A stretch of 64,000 nucleotides of DNA. Origin: Prostheceraeus crozeri (lineage: Eukaryota > Platyhelminthes > Polycladida > Euryleptidae). Position numbers and translations under genes: made by a program. Each line of letters begins with the position of its first letter. Position 1 is the stretch's first letter. Below are positions 42,381 through 51,618 of the stretch, one piece after another. The notes beneath the pieces were generated by a model. That model saw nothing but the letters and a program-made list of their open reading frames with translations, was not told the origin of the DNA and did not search any database. The stretch is from contig CAJQUW010015608.1 in NCBI GenBank assembly GCA_907163375.1, positions 99,603-163,602 of the forward strand, given 5' to 3'.

Positions 42381-42647
42381 TTACACCCTACCAATTCTGC
42401 TGAGAGAGTTTTTGACTCTCTCTTTGGTAGCACTGTCGACTTCCACACTAACTGGTATATGGCTAAAAAGTGGAATGTAGCGCCATTCCGTTGGATTGAC
42501 AACAGTTGCTGTCATCGGATTGCCAATCCGAGCAAGATTATTGTGGACTCTGTCTTGCTCCTCTAGCCTGACAAACTCCTCAAATAAATTTCGCGGCCTT
42601 AACTGCGGTCCGCGAGGAGAGCTGACTTGACTGTTCGGCGTCTGCAT
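42381..42647 (-). CDS. Small accessory protein of Polinton 1 (88 aa), unknown function
   Basis: ATG at 42647, short leader and TATA box at 42679-42687. Residues include SSPRGPQLRPRNLFEEFVRL, then a helix with ARIG and a C-terminal TKERVKNSLSRIGRV; the ARIG and SRIG repeats may be related. It has no Cys or His finger and no membrane segment. I do not recognise it. The frame looks whole. Confidence 0.5.
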   Translation of the reverse strand: MQTPNSQVSSPRGPQLRPRNLFEEFVRLEEQDRVHNNLARIGNPMTATVVNPTEWRYIPLFSHIPVSVEVDSATKERVKNSLSRIGRV

Positions 42648-42678
42648 GATTGAAATGAAATGGAATGAGAGGCAGTGG

Positions 42679-42687
42679 TTTATATAT
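42679..42687 (-). promoter_or_regulatory. TATA box of the 88-aa accessory gene, Polinton 1
   Basis: ATATATAAACC on the minus strand, then CTCTCATTCCATTTCATTTC and ATG 32 bp beyond the box. The same combination precedes the VPDAP-motif gene of element 2. Confidence 0.65.
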
Positions 42688-42704
42688 CCCTGTAACGCGA
42701 CGCA

Positions 42705-42845
42705 ACGTTCAAGTTGACTGATAGCAGATTCAACTTAAGGATAGTATTCGCCAGTCAGAAGACTGCCCAGGGCAAACCGCGTGGAGGTTCTATCATGTCT
42801 TGCCCCTAGGTGGCCCTTAAGAGAGCCGATGGTTCGTTCTCGGGA
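42705..42845 (+). repeat. 140-bp dispersed direct repeat, copy 3 (Polinton 1)
   Basis: Same unit as 41701-41840; ends GGTTCGTTCTCGGG. Confidence 0.85.
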
Positions 42846-42943
42846 GTGTCGTGATGGGGTGGTGAAGGCGGGCAAAGATCTGCAATGAAAATGATATGTA
42901 TTAGAATAGGATATACTATCTTATTTACTTTTCACTTACCAAG

Positions 42944-43585
42944 TTAGCCATCCTTTGGCAGTTTCGCGCGCTTCCGAATCGAGAATTTGTGTAAATGATC
43001 GCGCATTCTCAGGCTGGCATGGAGACATTTTTTGGTTGGATGGCCGTTATAACAAATGATGGACTCGTCGATACTTTGATTTACGAGTACTTCGCCGTCC
43101 AAATGATTATCCCGAATAGGGATGTGAAATTCAAACAAACGATCCTCATTCACACGATTCCACTCATCCCTCATGCGCTCCAACTTCTCATAAGCCTGCC
43201 TCTCATCACCCCGCCGAGCCACAGTCCTCTCCAACTCAACATTCCTCGCTCTCAACACACTCATCTCCTTCATCATCTCCTCAAACTTCGCTTCTGCATC
43301 CCTCATTCTTCTCTCTGCAGCACTCGCACTCTTCTCACACTCATCATTCTTCTCTTCCAACTCACGCGTCTTATTCTTCAAATCAGTCACACTACGCCTC
43401 ATTCGAATATTCTCATCCGCTACCTCCTTCGACTTCAGTTCCTTCTTTTTCAACTCATCCAACTCCTTCACAACTTCATCCTTCACCTTCTTCAAACTCT
43501 CATACTTATTCACCAAAAAATCATGCGCCATCTGCTGCGAAACATGTTTCTTCTCTTCATCCTTCAACCACCTCGCCGACTGCAT
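42944..43585 (-). CDS. Coiled-coil protein with C-terminal Cys/His knuckle, Polinton 1
   Basis: The first ATG in frame is at 43585; the frame is open slightly beyond. Most of the protein is a long charged coiled coil (KVKDEVVKELDELKKKELKS and following heptads). The last 40 residues contain CYNGHPTKKC and MRDHLHKF, a possible CHCH finger. A GTAAGT donor lies just after the stop on the minus strand. It directly follows the CxCGRI-motif gene and might be expressed with it. A scaffold or regulatory role is conceivable, but no family is recognised. Confidence 0.5.
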   Translation of the reverse strand: MQSARWLKDEEKKHVSQQMAHDFLVNKYESLKKVKDEVVKELDELKKKELKSKEVADENIRMRRSVTDLKNKTRELEEKNDECEKSASAAERRMRDAEAKFEEMMKEMSVLRARNVELERTVARRGDERQAYEKLERMRDEWNRVNEDRLFEFHIPIRDNHLDGEVLVNQSIDESIICYNGHPTKKCLHASLRMRDHLHKFSIRKRAKLPKDG

Positions 43586-43602
43586 ACGAATCCCACCACT
43601 CT

Positions 43603-44121
43603 TCACTTTTGGGGAAGATGAGCTCTTCGGGGGTCGGTGATGACAATGTTTGACACCTCCGACGACGAAGAGCTCAACTTCCTCACACGCTTCCTCACAC
43701 GCTCCCTATCTAAATCCACATCATCCTCATCATCACTCTCAAGCACTCTCTTTCGCTCAATCTCAGCCTCCAACGACGCAACTACTCTCGCCAACTCATC
43801 ATTCTCAACAACATTCTCAACAACATTCTCAAACTTACCCTCTCGCTCTATCGCCAACATTCGCTCCCTCTCTTTAACAATCAACTGCGTGAATCGCACG
43901 TCATTGACCAAACCTCCACTACAGTCAGCATGCACTCTGTAGAAACGCGCCTCATCCTCATCACCCTTCAACACTCTACACTTCACACACGCAACCCTAT
44001 TCAGGATAATCATGTGGTCGGTGCCCGCCTTCTTTACATACGCCTTGGCGTCCGCACTGCGATTAATTCGCCCACATGTGCACATCTTAATATGGAATTT
44101 GCGGTTCCTGTCATTAGCCAT
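43603..44121 (-). CDS. CxCGRI-motif zinc-binding protein with acidic C-terminus (172 aa), Polinton 1
   Basis: ATG at 44121. The N-terminus has KMCTCGRINRSADAKAYVKK, then VACVKCRVLKGDEDEARFY and HADC, a probable zinc-binding module. The middle is a coiled coil (ASLEAEIERKR); the end is acidic then basic and Ser-rich (ESDDEDDVDLDRE, KLSSSSSE). A CTTACAG acceptor lies just upstream and a TATA box about 600 bp upstream, suggesting an intron in the 5' leader. Element 2 has a broken relative at 59395-60087 in the same place relative to its right end. No known family. Confidence 0.55.
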   Translation of the reverse strand: MANDRNRKFHIKMCTCGRINRSADAKAYVKKAGTDHMIILNRVACVKCRVLKGDEDEARFYRVHADCSGGLVNDVRFTQLIVKERERMLAIEREGKFENVVENVVENDELARVVASLEAEIERKRVLESDDEDDVDLDRERVRKRVRKLSSSSSEVSNIVITDPRRAHLPQK

Positions 44122-44141
44122 GCCTGAGATTTCTTGTTAAC

Positions 44142-44697
44142 TGTAAGATAATGAAATTTGTATAAGTTTGGAATCATGTAGTACAGTCATATTCCTAAAG
44201 CATTACACTTAGTCAGGAATGATAGATTTGAGTATAGTGAGTGGCACTCGATCCCGTCGACAGCCCGAAGGCCTTGTACTGATCACTAGGGAAGTGAGAG
44301 ATCTTCCCCGATACCCGCTCTTTACAGCTGAAGACATCATTGTCACTGCCCCGAAGTGGTAACAGGAACGCCGAGTCAAAGGTAGTGATCAGTAGCTGGG
44401 ATCTAACCCCTCAAAGCTGCCTTAGACTTAGTTAAATTTCAAATCTGATAGCAGATTTGAACTCAACATACTTGAAAACCTTAGTCTACATGTTAAAACT
44501 TTGAAAAAACTGAAAATTAAGAATTTTTAAAAAATTCCGCATTTTAATACTCATACTACTTTTAAAAAATTTTATCAGTAGTAAAGACACTATCAAACTC
44601 TATCATACAAACTTTGAAGTAAGAAGATAGCTTGCCTACTTCAAAAGATAGAGTCCTTTGAAACACCCGATATCGGGAGCTCAGAGCGACGACCGTC
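44142..44697 (-). other. Probable 5' leader intron of the CxCGRI-motif gene, Polinton 1
   Basis: On the minus strand, GACGAGGTAAGC near 44,697 looks like a donor and CTTACAG near 44,138 an acceptor. No gene is seen inside; it includes a GC-richer stretch (44,230-44,420) with partial inverted repeats of GTACTGATCACTA. Confidence 0.4.
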
Positions 44698-44744
44698 GCT
44701 TACCTCGTCTTTCGATGAAGTGATCAGACTTACGTTGTTGGGGG

Positions 44745-44752
44745 TTTATATA
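44745..44752 (-). promoter_or_regulatory. TATA box at the right-arm edge, Polinton 1
   Basis: TATATAAACCCCC on the minus strand, about 50 bp before the leader donor. Confidence 0.5.
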
Positions 44753-44934
44753 TGCTCGGAAGAAAACTTAAAATGGCTGTATCTCCGAAAGTATTCATCG
44801 TAGCGACATGCGATTTGTTGCAAACGATTCATCTTATCATTCTCTATCATATGACACCTGAATCATTCTCATATGACCACGGGAAGCTGGTCCGTCAGCA
44901 CATGTCCATGTTACATGCCACAAGTGAAAAAAAT

Positions 44935-45190
44935 TCCTAAGTGTGAGAGCTCCAGTGTGGTGAAAATTTTGAAAAATTTAAAACTTCCGAATTTCGACCT
45001 GTGACCTTTACCAAAACATTTTTCATCAAATTTCACTGACCCCCCCTCTCCCCCCCCTCGTTCAGAGAAATTTGATGAAAAATGTTTTGGTGACGGTCCT
45101 AGGTCGAAATTCCACACTTTGGAAAATTTTCAAAATTTTACCCATACAAAGCCACTCTGACACTTAGGATTTTTTCAGGTGAGCTCCGAC
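44935..45190. repeat. Head-to-head pair of subterminal units, Polinton 1
   Basis: A plus-oriented partial unit (CCTAAGTGTGAGAG to CATCAAATTTCACTGACC) meets a minus-oriented one (AAATTTGATGAAAAATG to CTTAGGATT), forming a large imperfect palindrome inside the right inverted repeat. Confidence 0.75.
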
Positions 45191-46661
45191 CTGAAATCTT
45201 AAATGGCGTCTCACATCTAAACGAAGACAGATATGAACAAGCCGATTCTTTCAGTGAGTTTGTCTCACTCTTAGCTTTCAAACGAGCTATGGCACGACTA
45301 AATCCATCCACTGGAAGCCAAGATCGAAGCGAGCTCTCCCGAGGGGGTGGGGTCAGTGAAATTTGATGAAAAATGTTTTGGTGAAGGTCCCAGGTCGAAA
45401 TGCGACACTTTGGAAAATTTTCAAAATTTTACCCATACAAAGCCACTCTGACACTTAGGATTTTTTTCAGGTGAGCGAGCTCCGACCTAAAATCTTGTAA
45501 CAGCTCTAACTTTTGAACGAAGACAGATATGAACAAGCCGTTTCTTTCACTGAATTTGTCTCACTCTTAGCTTTCAAACGAGCTATTGCACGACAAAATC
45601 CGTCCACTAGAAGCCAAAATCGAAGCTAGCTCTCCCGAGGGGGGGGGAGGTCAGTGAAATTTGATGAAAAATGTTTTGGTGAAGGTCCCAGGTCGAAATT
45701 CCACACTTTGGAAAATTTTCAAATTTTACCCATACAAAGCCACTCTGACACTTAGGATTTTTTCAGGTGAGCTCCGACCTAAAATCTTGTAACAGCTCTA
45801 ACTTTTGAACGAAGACAGATATGAACAAGCCGTTTCTTTCACTGAATTTGTCTCACTCTTAGCTTTCAAACGAGCTATGGCACGACAAAATCCGTCCACT
45901 AGAACCCAAAATCGAAGCTAGCTCTCCCGAGGGGGGGGGGTTGGGAGGTCAGTGAAATTTGATGAAAAATGTTTTGGTGAAGGTCCCAGGTCGAAATGCG
46001 ACACTTTGGAAAATTTTCAAAATTTTACCCATACAAAGCCACTCTGACACTTAGGATTTTTTCAGGTGAGCTCCGACCTAAAATCTTGTGACAGCTCTAA
46101 CTTTTGAACGGCTGGTCCGATTGACTCGCGGCAAAAATGGCGTCAAGCAGTTTTTTCTCCTCTTTCAAACGAGTAGCTGTAAGACAAAATCCGTCCACTA
46201 GAACCAAAGTTAGAAGATTGCTGTCGGGGGGGGGGAGGTCCGTGAAATTTGATGAAAAATGTTTTGGTGAAGGTCCCAGGTCGAAATGACACACTTTGGA
46301 AAATTTTCAAAATTTTACCCATACAAAGCCACTCTGACACTTAGGATTTTTTCAGGTGAGCTACAACAGTCCACCCTCCCAACCTGGCCGGCACACCATG
46401 CCAACCTGGCCGGCACACCACGCCAACCTCGACAGCACATCACCGCGCGCTATACGACGGCCGGCCAGAGGGGAGGGACGTCAGCGAACCTTGCGGACTC
46501 ACTTGGCCGGTACACCACGACACTCTGCCGTTCCAGAGGGGGGGGACGTCAGAATCAAAGCACCACGGCGGCCGAGCACGACACTCTGCCGTTCCAGTGG
46601 GGGGGACGTCAGCGACGGCGGCCATCTTTCGCGGTCCAGAAGTGGAGTTTTACTTACTACT
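45190..46661 (-). repeat. Right terminal inverted repeat of Polinton 1, with expanded subterminal array
   Basis: Complement of the left end. CTTAGGATTTTTTCAGGTGAG recurs at about 45163, 45455, 45750, 46051 and 46340, giving a unit of about 295 bp; the left end has only two. Three GGACGTCA sites lie in the outer part (46476, 46544, 46604). The terminus is TTACTTACTACT. Confidence 0.85.
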
Positions 46662-46667
46662 GTAGTT
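46662..46667. repeat. Probable target duplication of Polinton 1, right copy
   Basis: GTAGTT, five of six bases identical to 22937-22942. Confidence 0.6.
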
Positions 46668-48124
46668 TATGTCTTTTTGCATCATACGACCCAATTATTT
46701 AGTTCAATTAGTGATGACCAGAGACCCTAGGATTCTGTGAAGCGCAGGTAATCGCAGAAAATGCAGAAAACGATGGAAATCGCAGAAAAACACGGATTTT
46801 CTACAATTTGAATAAAAAGTACGTAGACCTCTTTAGTAATGCTGCTTTCGATTAAATGATGGCATATATATCAACTACAGATCTTTATCTCCATTATATT
46901 ATCACGTGCCCATGATCAGCATTTTGCTGAGAGTGAGAAAAATGCAGTGGAAGGCTGAGTTTGGTCCTATTTTCTTGGGTTTAGAGATGAAAATAGCAGG
47001 AAAACGTCAGAGTTTAATAAGTCAGGTGTTGGATGTTTTGGGATGAGAAAAGTCGGAATTCGTCATGAAGGAGGTCCCGGATGGGAAAACGGAGTGCAAA
47101 TTCAGACGTTTTGACCAATGTTTGGTCTAGGAACTTCTTTCCAGTTCGATCGGTGAGAAAAAGTTCTGACCCCCCCCCTCGCCAGCGATCTTCCAACTTT
47201 GGTGTAAGAGATCGTAGAAAGTCGTGCAATAGCTCGTTTGAAAGCTAAGAATGAGAAAAATTTAGTGGAAGACACAGCTTGTTCCTATCTGCCTTCGTAT
47301 AGATGTGAGACGTCATTGAAAATTTTGGACATTGGCGAAAAAACGTCAGAGTTAGAATTTTACGAAAATCGCTCTAGCGGGTGAATCCGGCCTCGGACGG
47401 GAAAACAGAGACCAGATTTGGAATCAGCGTGCCATTCTACATCTAGAGGGTGAGTTTCAAGTCAATCGGAGAGAAAAAGTTGAAAAGTTGGGTCTGCGCA
47501 TGAGATTTTTTTCCTGAAAATATTAAATTGTGGCCACTTTTGGTGATGAATAGCGGAGGATTGGAAGTGAATGATGAGCTCGGGTTTCATTTAGGGGCAA
47601 GACGGCACTTTGTTCTCTAGGATCCACTCTTTTCAGATTGCGTGGAAGGTTTTTGTTGCCAATTGTAGAGCCTGTTGAAAATCGATGTTCAAGTATAGTT
47701 TTGTGCATTTTCCAAGATTTTGGAAATTTATTGAATAAAACGACAGAGTTTTTTTCATCTCGGCTTCTGGTAATCGTAGAGGGTTGAGGGATGTCTTAAA
47801 TGAAAGGGTAGACTGAGAGCGAGAAAACTATGGGCATGTCAAAATTTGGAGTCAATCAGAAGCACTAGAAGCGGAGATAGACGGGTTTTAAAAGTTTTTG
47901 GATGATGAAATATTAGTCATCCAGCTGATTGCCACAAACTACATAAGGGTGGAACCTGATCAGTAGACTGTATTCATTTAGAGGAGAGTGATTGTCAAGG
48001 GTAGGTCCGTCTCTCTGAGCTTCCGATGAATAGTTTCGGACATTCCAATTCCGACTTAGAAAATGAGAGCGCGAGATTGGCTGAACTCAGCTAAGGCTGT
48101 CAGAGTTATGAGGTTCGCCAGGAG
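46668..48124 (+). repeat. Relic related to a Polinton subterminal region
   Basis: 46.9-47.5 kb resembles the inner left end of element 1 (23,650-23,920). Shared words include GTCGTGCAATAGCTCGTTTG, GATGTGAGACG, AACGTCAGAGTTAGAATTTT-like text and CCAGATTTGGAATCAGC. It is either the outer part of the left end of element 2 or the remnant of a third element. 46,668-46,900 shows nothing recognisable. Confidence 0.55.
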
Positions 48125-48887
48125 ATGGCCTTCGTCTTCCAGGCCATAAGAAGACTCCAAAACTTTAAAGGCTTGTAACTTTGCTTCTACAAGTCCAGTT
48201 TTTGACTTAATTGAAAAAAGGTTCGGTCGCTACTTGACCTGCCCTAAGTGACAGATTAATTTTATAAAATTTCTATAAGTAGTGCTAAAAAGTTGAAAAA
48301 TTTAAAATTCACTAGTTTTGGAGGTCCTTCTGGGCGTTTTCGACCCTGCTGAAGTTTAAATGAAGGCACGTATAACGTTCCCGTTGTACGAAGCCAGTCT
48401 TCTCATGTTATAAGCGGCTTTTCACTGAAAGTGAGCCGAAAAATGACACCGAGAGCTTTTGCTGTACATATTCCAATGACAGGGTGTTCCTTCGGGACGG
48501 CGGACGATTGCCCGGTATGTGATAAGTGTGGGTGTGGGGGATGAGGCTATGGCCAATGGATTGTGTCGTATTTTAGACGACACCGCTGGGGAGGCAACTC
48601 CATGTATCATGTTCGTGGCATTTGACACAGTTCTCAAACGTAGCACTTTTTTTGTTTTTTTTTGAACGCCAATCGGTTGAGTATTAGCTATCTTGTCATG
48701 GGTGGCCCTCTAAACATCTCCATTGCAAAACGCTGTTGAAATCACGGCTTGCTATCAAGCTGATCAACAGTCTCTCTCCATACCTCTTACCAACTCTTAC
48801 CGGTTTTTCATGTCTGGCTTATCAAGTCATGGATGGTGCAAGATAAATTTTAGCATTGATAAGTAGTCATCAATGTCACAGGGACCC

Positions 48888-49493
48888 CTATAAAAATAGT
48901 ATGTCCCATAGTATCCAATAGCCATGTTCAAAAATTAGGCTCACGGAGATTTTCGGTCGGGTAGCCATACTTCTGTGGTTTCTTTGAGCCCGTGGGATGT
49001 TTTTCTTTTCGAGGACAGCGGTGGTGTGTTGAGAGGGTTCCGTATCGATGTAATTGAGTACTGCACGCCCACGGATATCGTGGGCATATGGTAATCCTTG
49101 TGAAACACTGCTCTGCGTCATGTTTCCAAGTGGTTGCCTTTCGTCTCAACGTTATAACTGTGACCGCCAGGCGACATTTAGCTATTTTCTCTCCACAAGG
49201 TGGGGGTACCTCATAAATTTTTTATCTCCATTGCACTTGTCTCCCGATAGTTGGCCAACCATGCGGGTTGTAGGTAGGTGGTGTGACGGCGTGGTGTGGA
49301 GAGGGTGTGAGGGGGAGGAGAATGAACCATAAGTTCTTTTAAGAACTGTCTCTATCACGGAGACGAAATGATGAAGGGATGAAACGGGAGGACATTCATG
49401 CGCCACACGCAACTCATCACAGACTTCTCTCTTCGCTAGTGAACAAGCTCTTGTGAACGTAATCAGAAAGTGTATCATGGTTTGCAAAAGCAA
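48888..49493 (-). pseudogene. Broken ECPP-motif gene in the left arm of Polinton 2
   Basis: Contains LRVAHECPPVSSLHHFVSVI and, further along, a KHDAEQ block, matching 41255-41700 of element 1 in DNA as well as protein (GTTGCGTGTGGCGC and TGTCCTCCC words). It lies in a segment missing from the other inverted repeat. Broken; function unknown. Confidence 0.4.
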
Positions 49494-50059
49494 AGTTTAG
49501 TCAAATAGTTTTAGCGCGACACACGTCTGTGAAAGTAAAGTTTGATCATTGGCGGGGGGTTAGTTTTATGACTGTGCTGGGTTGGGGGGTGGGGTGGTCC
49601 TTGTAGCGAACTCATCACAGCACTAGAAAGTTTTATCGATGAGGTTGTATTTGTGATTGCCTTGGAGCTGGGATAAGATCCCCTCTGAGTAATGCCTGTA
49701 ACGGATTCAAGAGCTTAACACCTAAACGGTTGCTGGCCTGCTATCAGGTCTTTGTGAAATCTCGTCTAGCCTCAGTAACTCAGGGTTGGCAACGTCCATC
49801 GTTTGTCATTGTAACTTGGTAAAAATGAGACGGTTATGCAGGCATTGACGTCAAACCTTTTCGCGTCATAGGGTAACCCGTGTTTGTGTTGGGAGTTGGT
49901 AACTTTTGTTGTTGCGTTAACGAACGCACGGTAACTGCCGATGCCCATTTTGTTCTTTTTTTTTTTTTATAAATATGGTTATGTTTTTAAAACCGCTGAT
50001 GTCATGTCAAATGCATGGCCAAATAAGGAAGGTCTGAATCATGGCTTTGTGCTCGCTGG

Positions 50060-50070
50060 GTATATAAACC
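50060..50070 (+). promoter_or_regulatory. TATA box and leader of the VPDAP-motif gene, Polinton 2
   Basis: GTATATAAACC, then CTCTCATTTAATTTCATTTC, with ATG at 50100. Near-identical to the leader at 42679 of element 1, which precedes an unrelated gene. Confidence 0.7.
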
Positions 50071-50099
50071 GCCGACTCTCATTTAATTTCATTTCAGTC

Positions 50100-50411
50100 A
50101 TGGAGCAAACGACCAACACTCTAGTCAGCTCTCCTGACAAGCTCGAACAGTCTAGTATGGCAAATTCTTCTGAAGCCTTGAATATTTTCTACAAAATTTT
50201 CGAAGTTGTTGACGAGTGGGATGAAGACAAGTGTGAACAAGAGGAGGAGTCCAGCAAGAAAGTCATCATTGAAAAAGTTGTGTGGACTAATGGTGAATTC
50301 ACGCCAAAAACGACGCGTGTTAGAAAAGTGCCCGACGCACCAAAACGGCCAAGGTGTTATAAAGTATATAGTGACTTAGAGGTTATTCCGCTTGACTTTT
50401 TCTCGCTGTAA
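50100..50411 (+). CDS. VPDAP-motif small protein (103 aa), Polinton 2
   Basis: ATG at 50100 directly follows the TATA leader. The N-terminus is Ser/Thr-rich, then comes an acidic stretch (VVDEWDEDKCEQEEESSKK), then the conserved block IEKVVWTNGEFTPKTTRVR, KVPDAPKRPRCYKVY and VIPLDF. AATAAA occurs near 50,432. Element 1 has the relative at 41859-42114. Acidic then basic composition suggests a partner-binding regulator, but no family is known. The frame looks whole, unusual for this otherwise decayed element. Confidence 0.6.
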   Translation: MEQTTNTLVSSPDKLEQSSMANSSEALNIFYKIFEVVDEWDEDKCEQEEESSKKVIIEKVVWTNGEFTPKTTRVRKVPDAPKRPRCYKVYSDLEVIPLDFFSL

Positions 50412-50791
50412 AGTATATATGATTCTATTATAAATAAACCTACATAATACATGTCTTTGTTTTGCAATGTACTTGTATTTATCTTGAAATGGAAATAATG
50501 GAGGAATTTAGATATGGGGTTAGTTAACACATTGATTATCGGTCTACTTTTCCATCAAAAGGGATCACACCATTAGAGAAGATAGGAAAAATGATTTTGT
50601 ATACGTGTGGTATAAGACTGACAAGCAGAATTCATGGCTCATTCTCAGATAAACCGAGCGTTGCTTCAATTGATTCACCTAAAATCATGTTTCATATGTT
50701 GAATGATTTCTAGTAACTGTATTAAGTGTCTAGATGATAGGATATCTTATGCTAGCAATAGCTCCCAATCGACACTATGCTTACTCGATGA

Positions 50792-51187
50792 TCATTTCGA
50801 AGTCATGTAGTTTATATGAAGAAAAAACAACACTGTCATGATACACATTAATTGAAACGAAATAAAAGCAATACGTTTTGTAATAAGACGATAAAGTAAG
50901 TCTACCAAGTCAAACTCTTCTTGATTGCGGGGCTGACTAGAAGGAGAGGAGAGGTCCTGGTTATAGGAGGTGAGGGATTTGCCATCTCGGAGAGTCTCAA
51001 CACAGCTCTCCATCATGACTTCTTTTTGAGACACACTCAGGAAGACCGCCCTGATTGTATCACTACTGCCCTCTTCATCGTCGGAAATGATGATGATTTC
51101 CTCATCCAACTGCAGCGGCTCGACCTCACCATCGTAAATGGTTTTCACTTGCCTCTTGCGTGCTGGCATTGGGCATGAGTTAGGCAT
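50792..51187 (-). CDS. Small protein with SUMO-interaction-like motif, Polinton 2 (about 131 aa)
   Basis: ATG 51187 is preferred because a TATA box (51248-51255) places transcription start near 51,220; further ATGs lie just up- and downstream. The sequence has PARKRQVKTIYDGEV, then the hydrophobic-acidic string LDEEIIIISDDEEGSSD, a textbook SUMO-interaction-like arrangement. A hydrophobic C-terminal segment (FISFQLMCIMTVLFFLHI) could be a tail anchor. It could connect the element to host SUMO-dependent nuclear bodies; that is inference. No family recognised. Confidence 0.45.
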   Translation of the reverse strand: MPNSCPMPARKRQVKTIYDGEVEPLQLDEEIIIISDDEEGSSDTIRAVFLSVSQKEVMMESCVETLRDGKSLTSYNQDLSSPSSQPRNQEEFDLVDLLYRLITKRIAFISFQLMCIMTVLFFLHINYMTSK

Positions 51188-51247
51188 AGGCGCTCGGTGG
51201 TGTATCCATTTTAATGATATCATGAGGAAATGGTCATTGCACCGCAC

Positions 51248-51255
51248 TTATATAG
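51248..51255 (-). promoter_or_regulatory. TATA box upstream of the SIM-like gene, Polinton 2
   Basis: CTATATAAGTGC on the minus strand, about 60 bp before the preferred ATG. Confidence 0.5.
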
Positions 51256-51285
51256 ATTCTCTCTCTCCTGCTTCGCGCTCCCTCA

Positions 51286-51552
51286 TTGCAACGACAGCCA
51301 TTTATCAATCACACTGCATCATTCTCATATATAAAGAAGAATGTCTTACATTTTACTATCATAGTCACGTCCGACACAGAGGAAACATTCACACCTCTTG
51401 CTAGCTCAACTCCTACGAAGAAGGAAGTTGAGAGAAAGTTTCAACAAAAAGAGGAAGAGGAAGAGAGACAAATGATTGAAGGCTGCAAGCAGCTCACTCT
51501 ACAAACGGTTGAGAGTGAGCCTTTCATAAACGAGGCTGACTTTCAGGAGTGA
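51286..51552 (+). pseudogene. Small Glu-rich accessory frame, Polinton 2
   Basis: Contains FTPLASSTPTKKEVERKFQQ then a Glu-rich run and INEADFQE. It lies opposite to and partly upstream of the SIM-like gene. It may be a distant relative of 40300-40695 of element 1 (Ser/Thr-Pro then KVEKV). The start is unclear; low confidence. Confidence 0.3.
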
Positions 51553-51618
51553 AAAGACCTTTGATGAGACAGAGAATGCCCCAAACGGTCTTTATGAGAT
51601 CACGGCCTTAACGGCCAC

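Larger units (their letters stand above)
22943..46661 (+). mobile_element. Polinton/Maverick element 1 (about 23.7 kb)
   Basis: It is bounded by terminal inverted repeats starting AGTAGTAAGTAAAACTCC, with AG..CT termini as usual for Polintons. The left half runs plus-strand: unknown protein, exonuclease-like, RING-like, basic protein, ATPase, conserved protein, integrase, pX-like, major capsid, protease. A minus-strand trio (TBP-like and two relatives) follows, then plus-strand WEV genes, the minus-strand polymerase, and an accessory region. Most frames are long and open, with roughly eight to ten breaks overall, so it is a fairly young fossil rather than a whole element. Confidence 0.92.
48125..50075 (+). 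repeat. Left inverted repeat of Polinton 2
   Basis: Matches the complement of 60345-61425 in two blocks. The outer block includes CTCCAAAACTTTAAAGGC and TGTAACTTTGCTTCTAC. The inner block includes TAACCCGTGTTTGTGTTGG and GGAAGGTCTGAATCATGG. It is longer than the right copy because 48.9-49.55 kb is present only here. Confidence 0.75.

Noticed and set aside
43637-44127. Plus-strand frames opposite the coiled-coil and CxCGRI genes
   Set aside because: Ser/His/Leu-rich translations are the complements of charged coding sequence on the minus strand.
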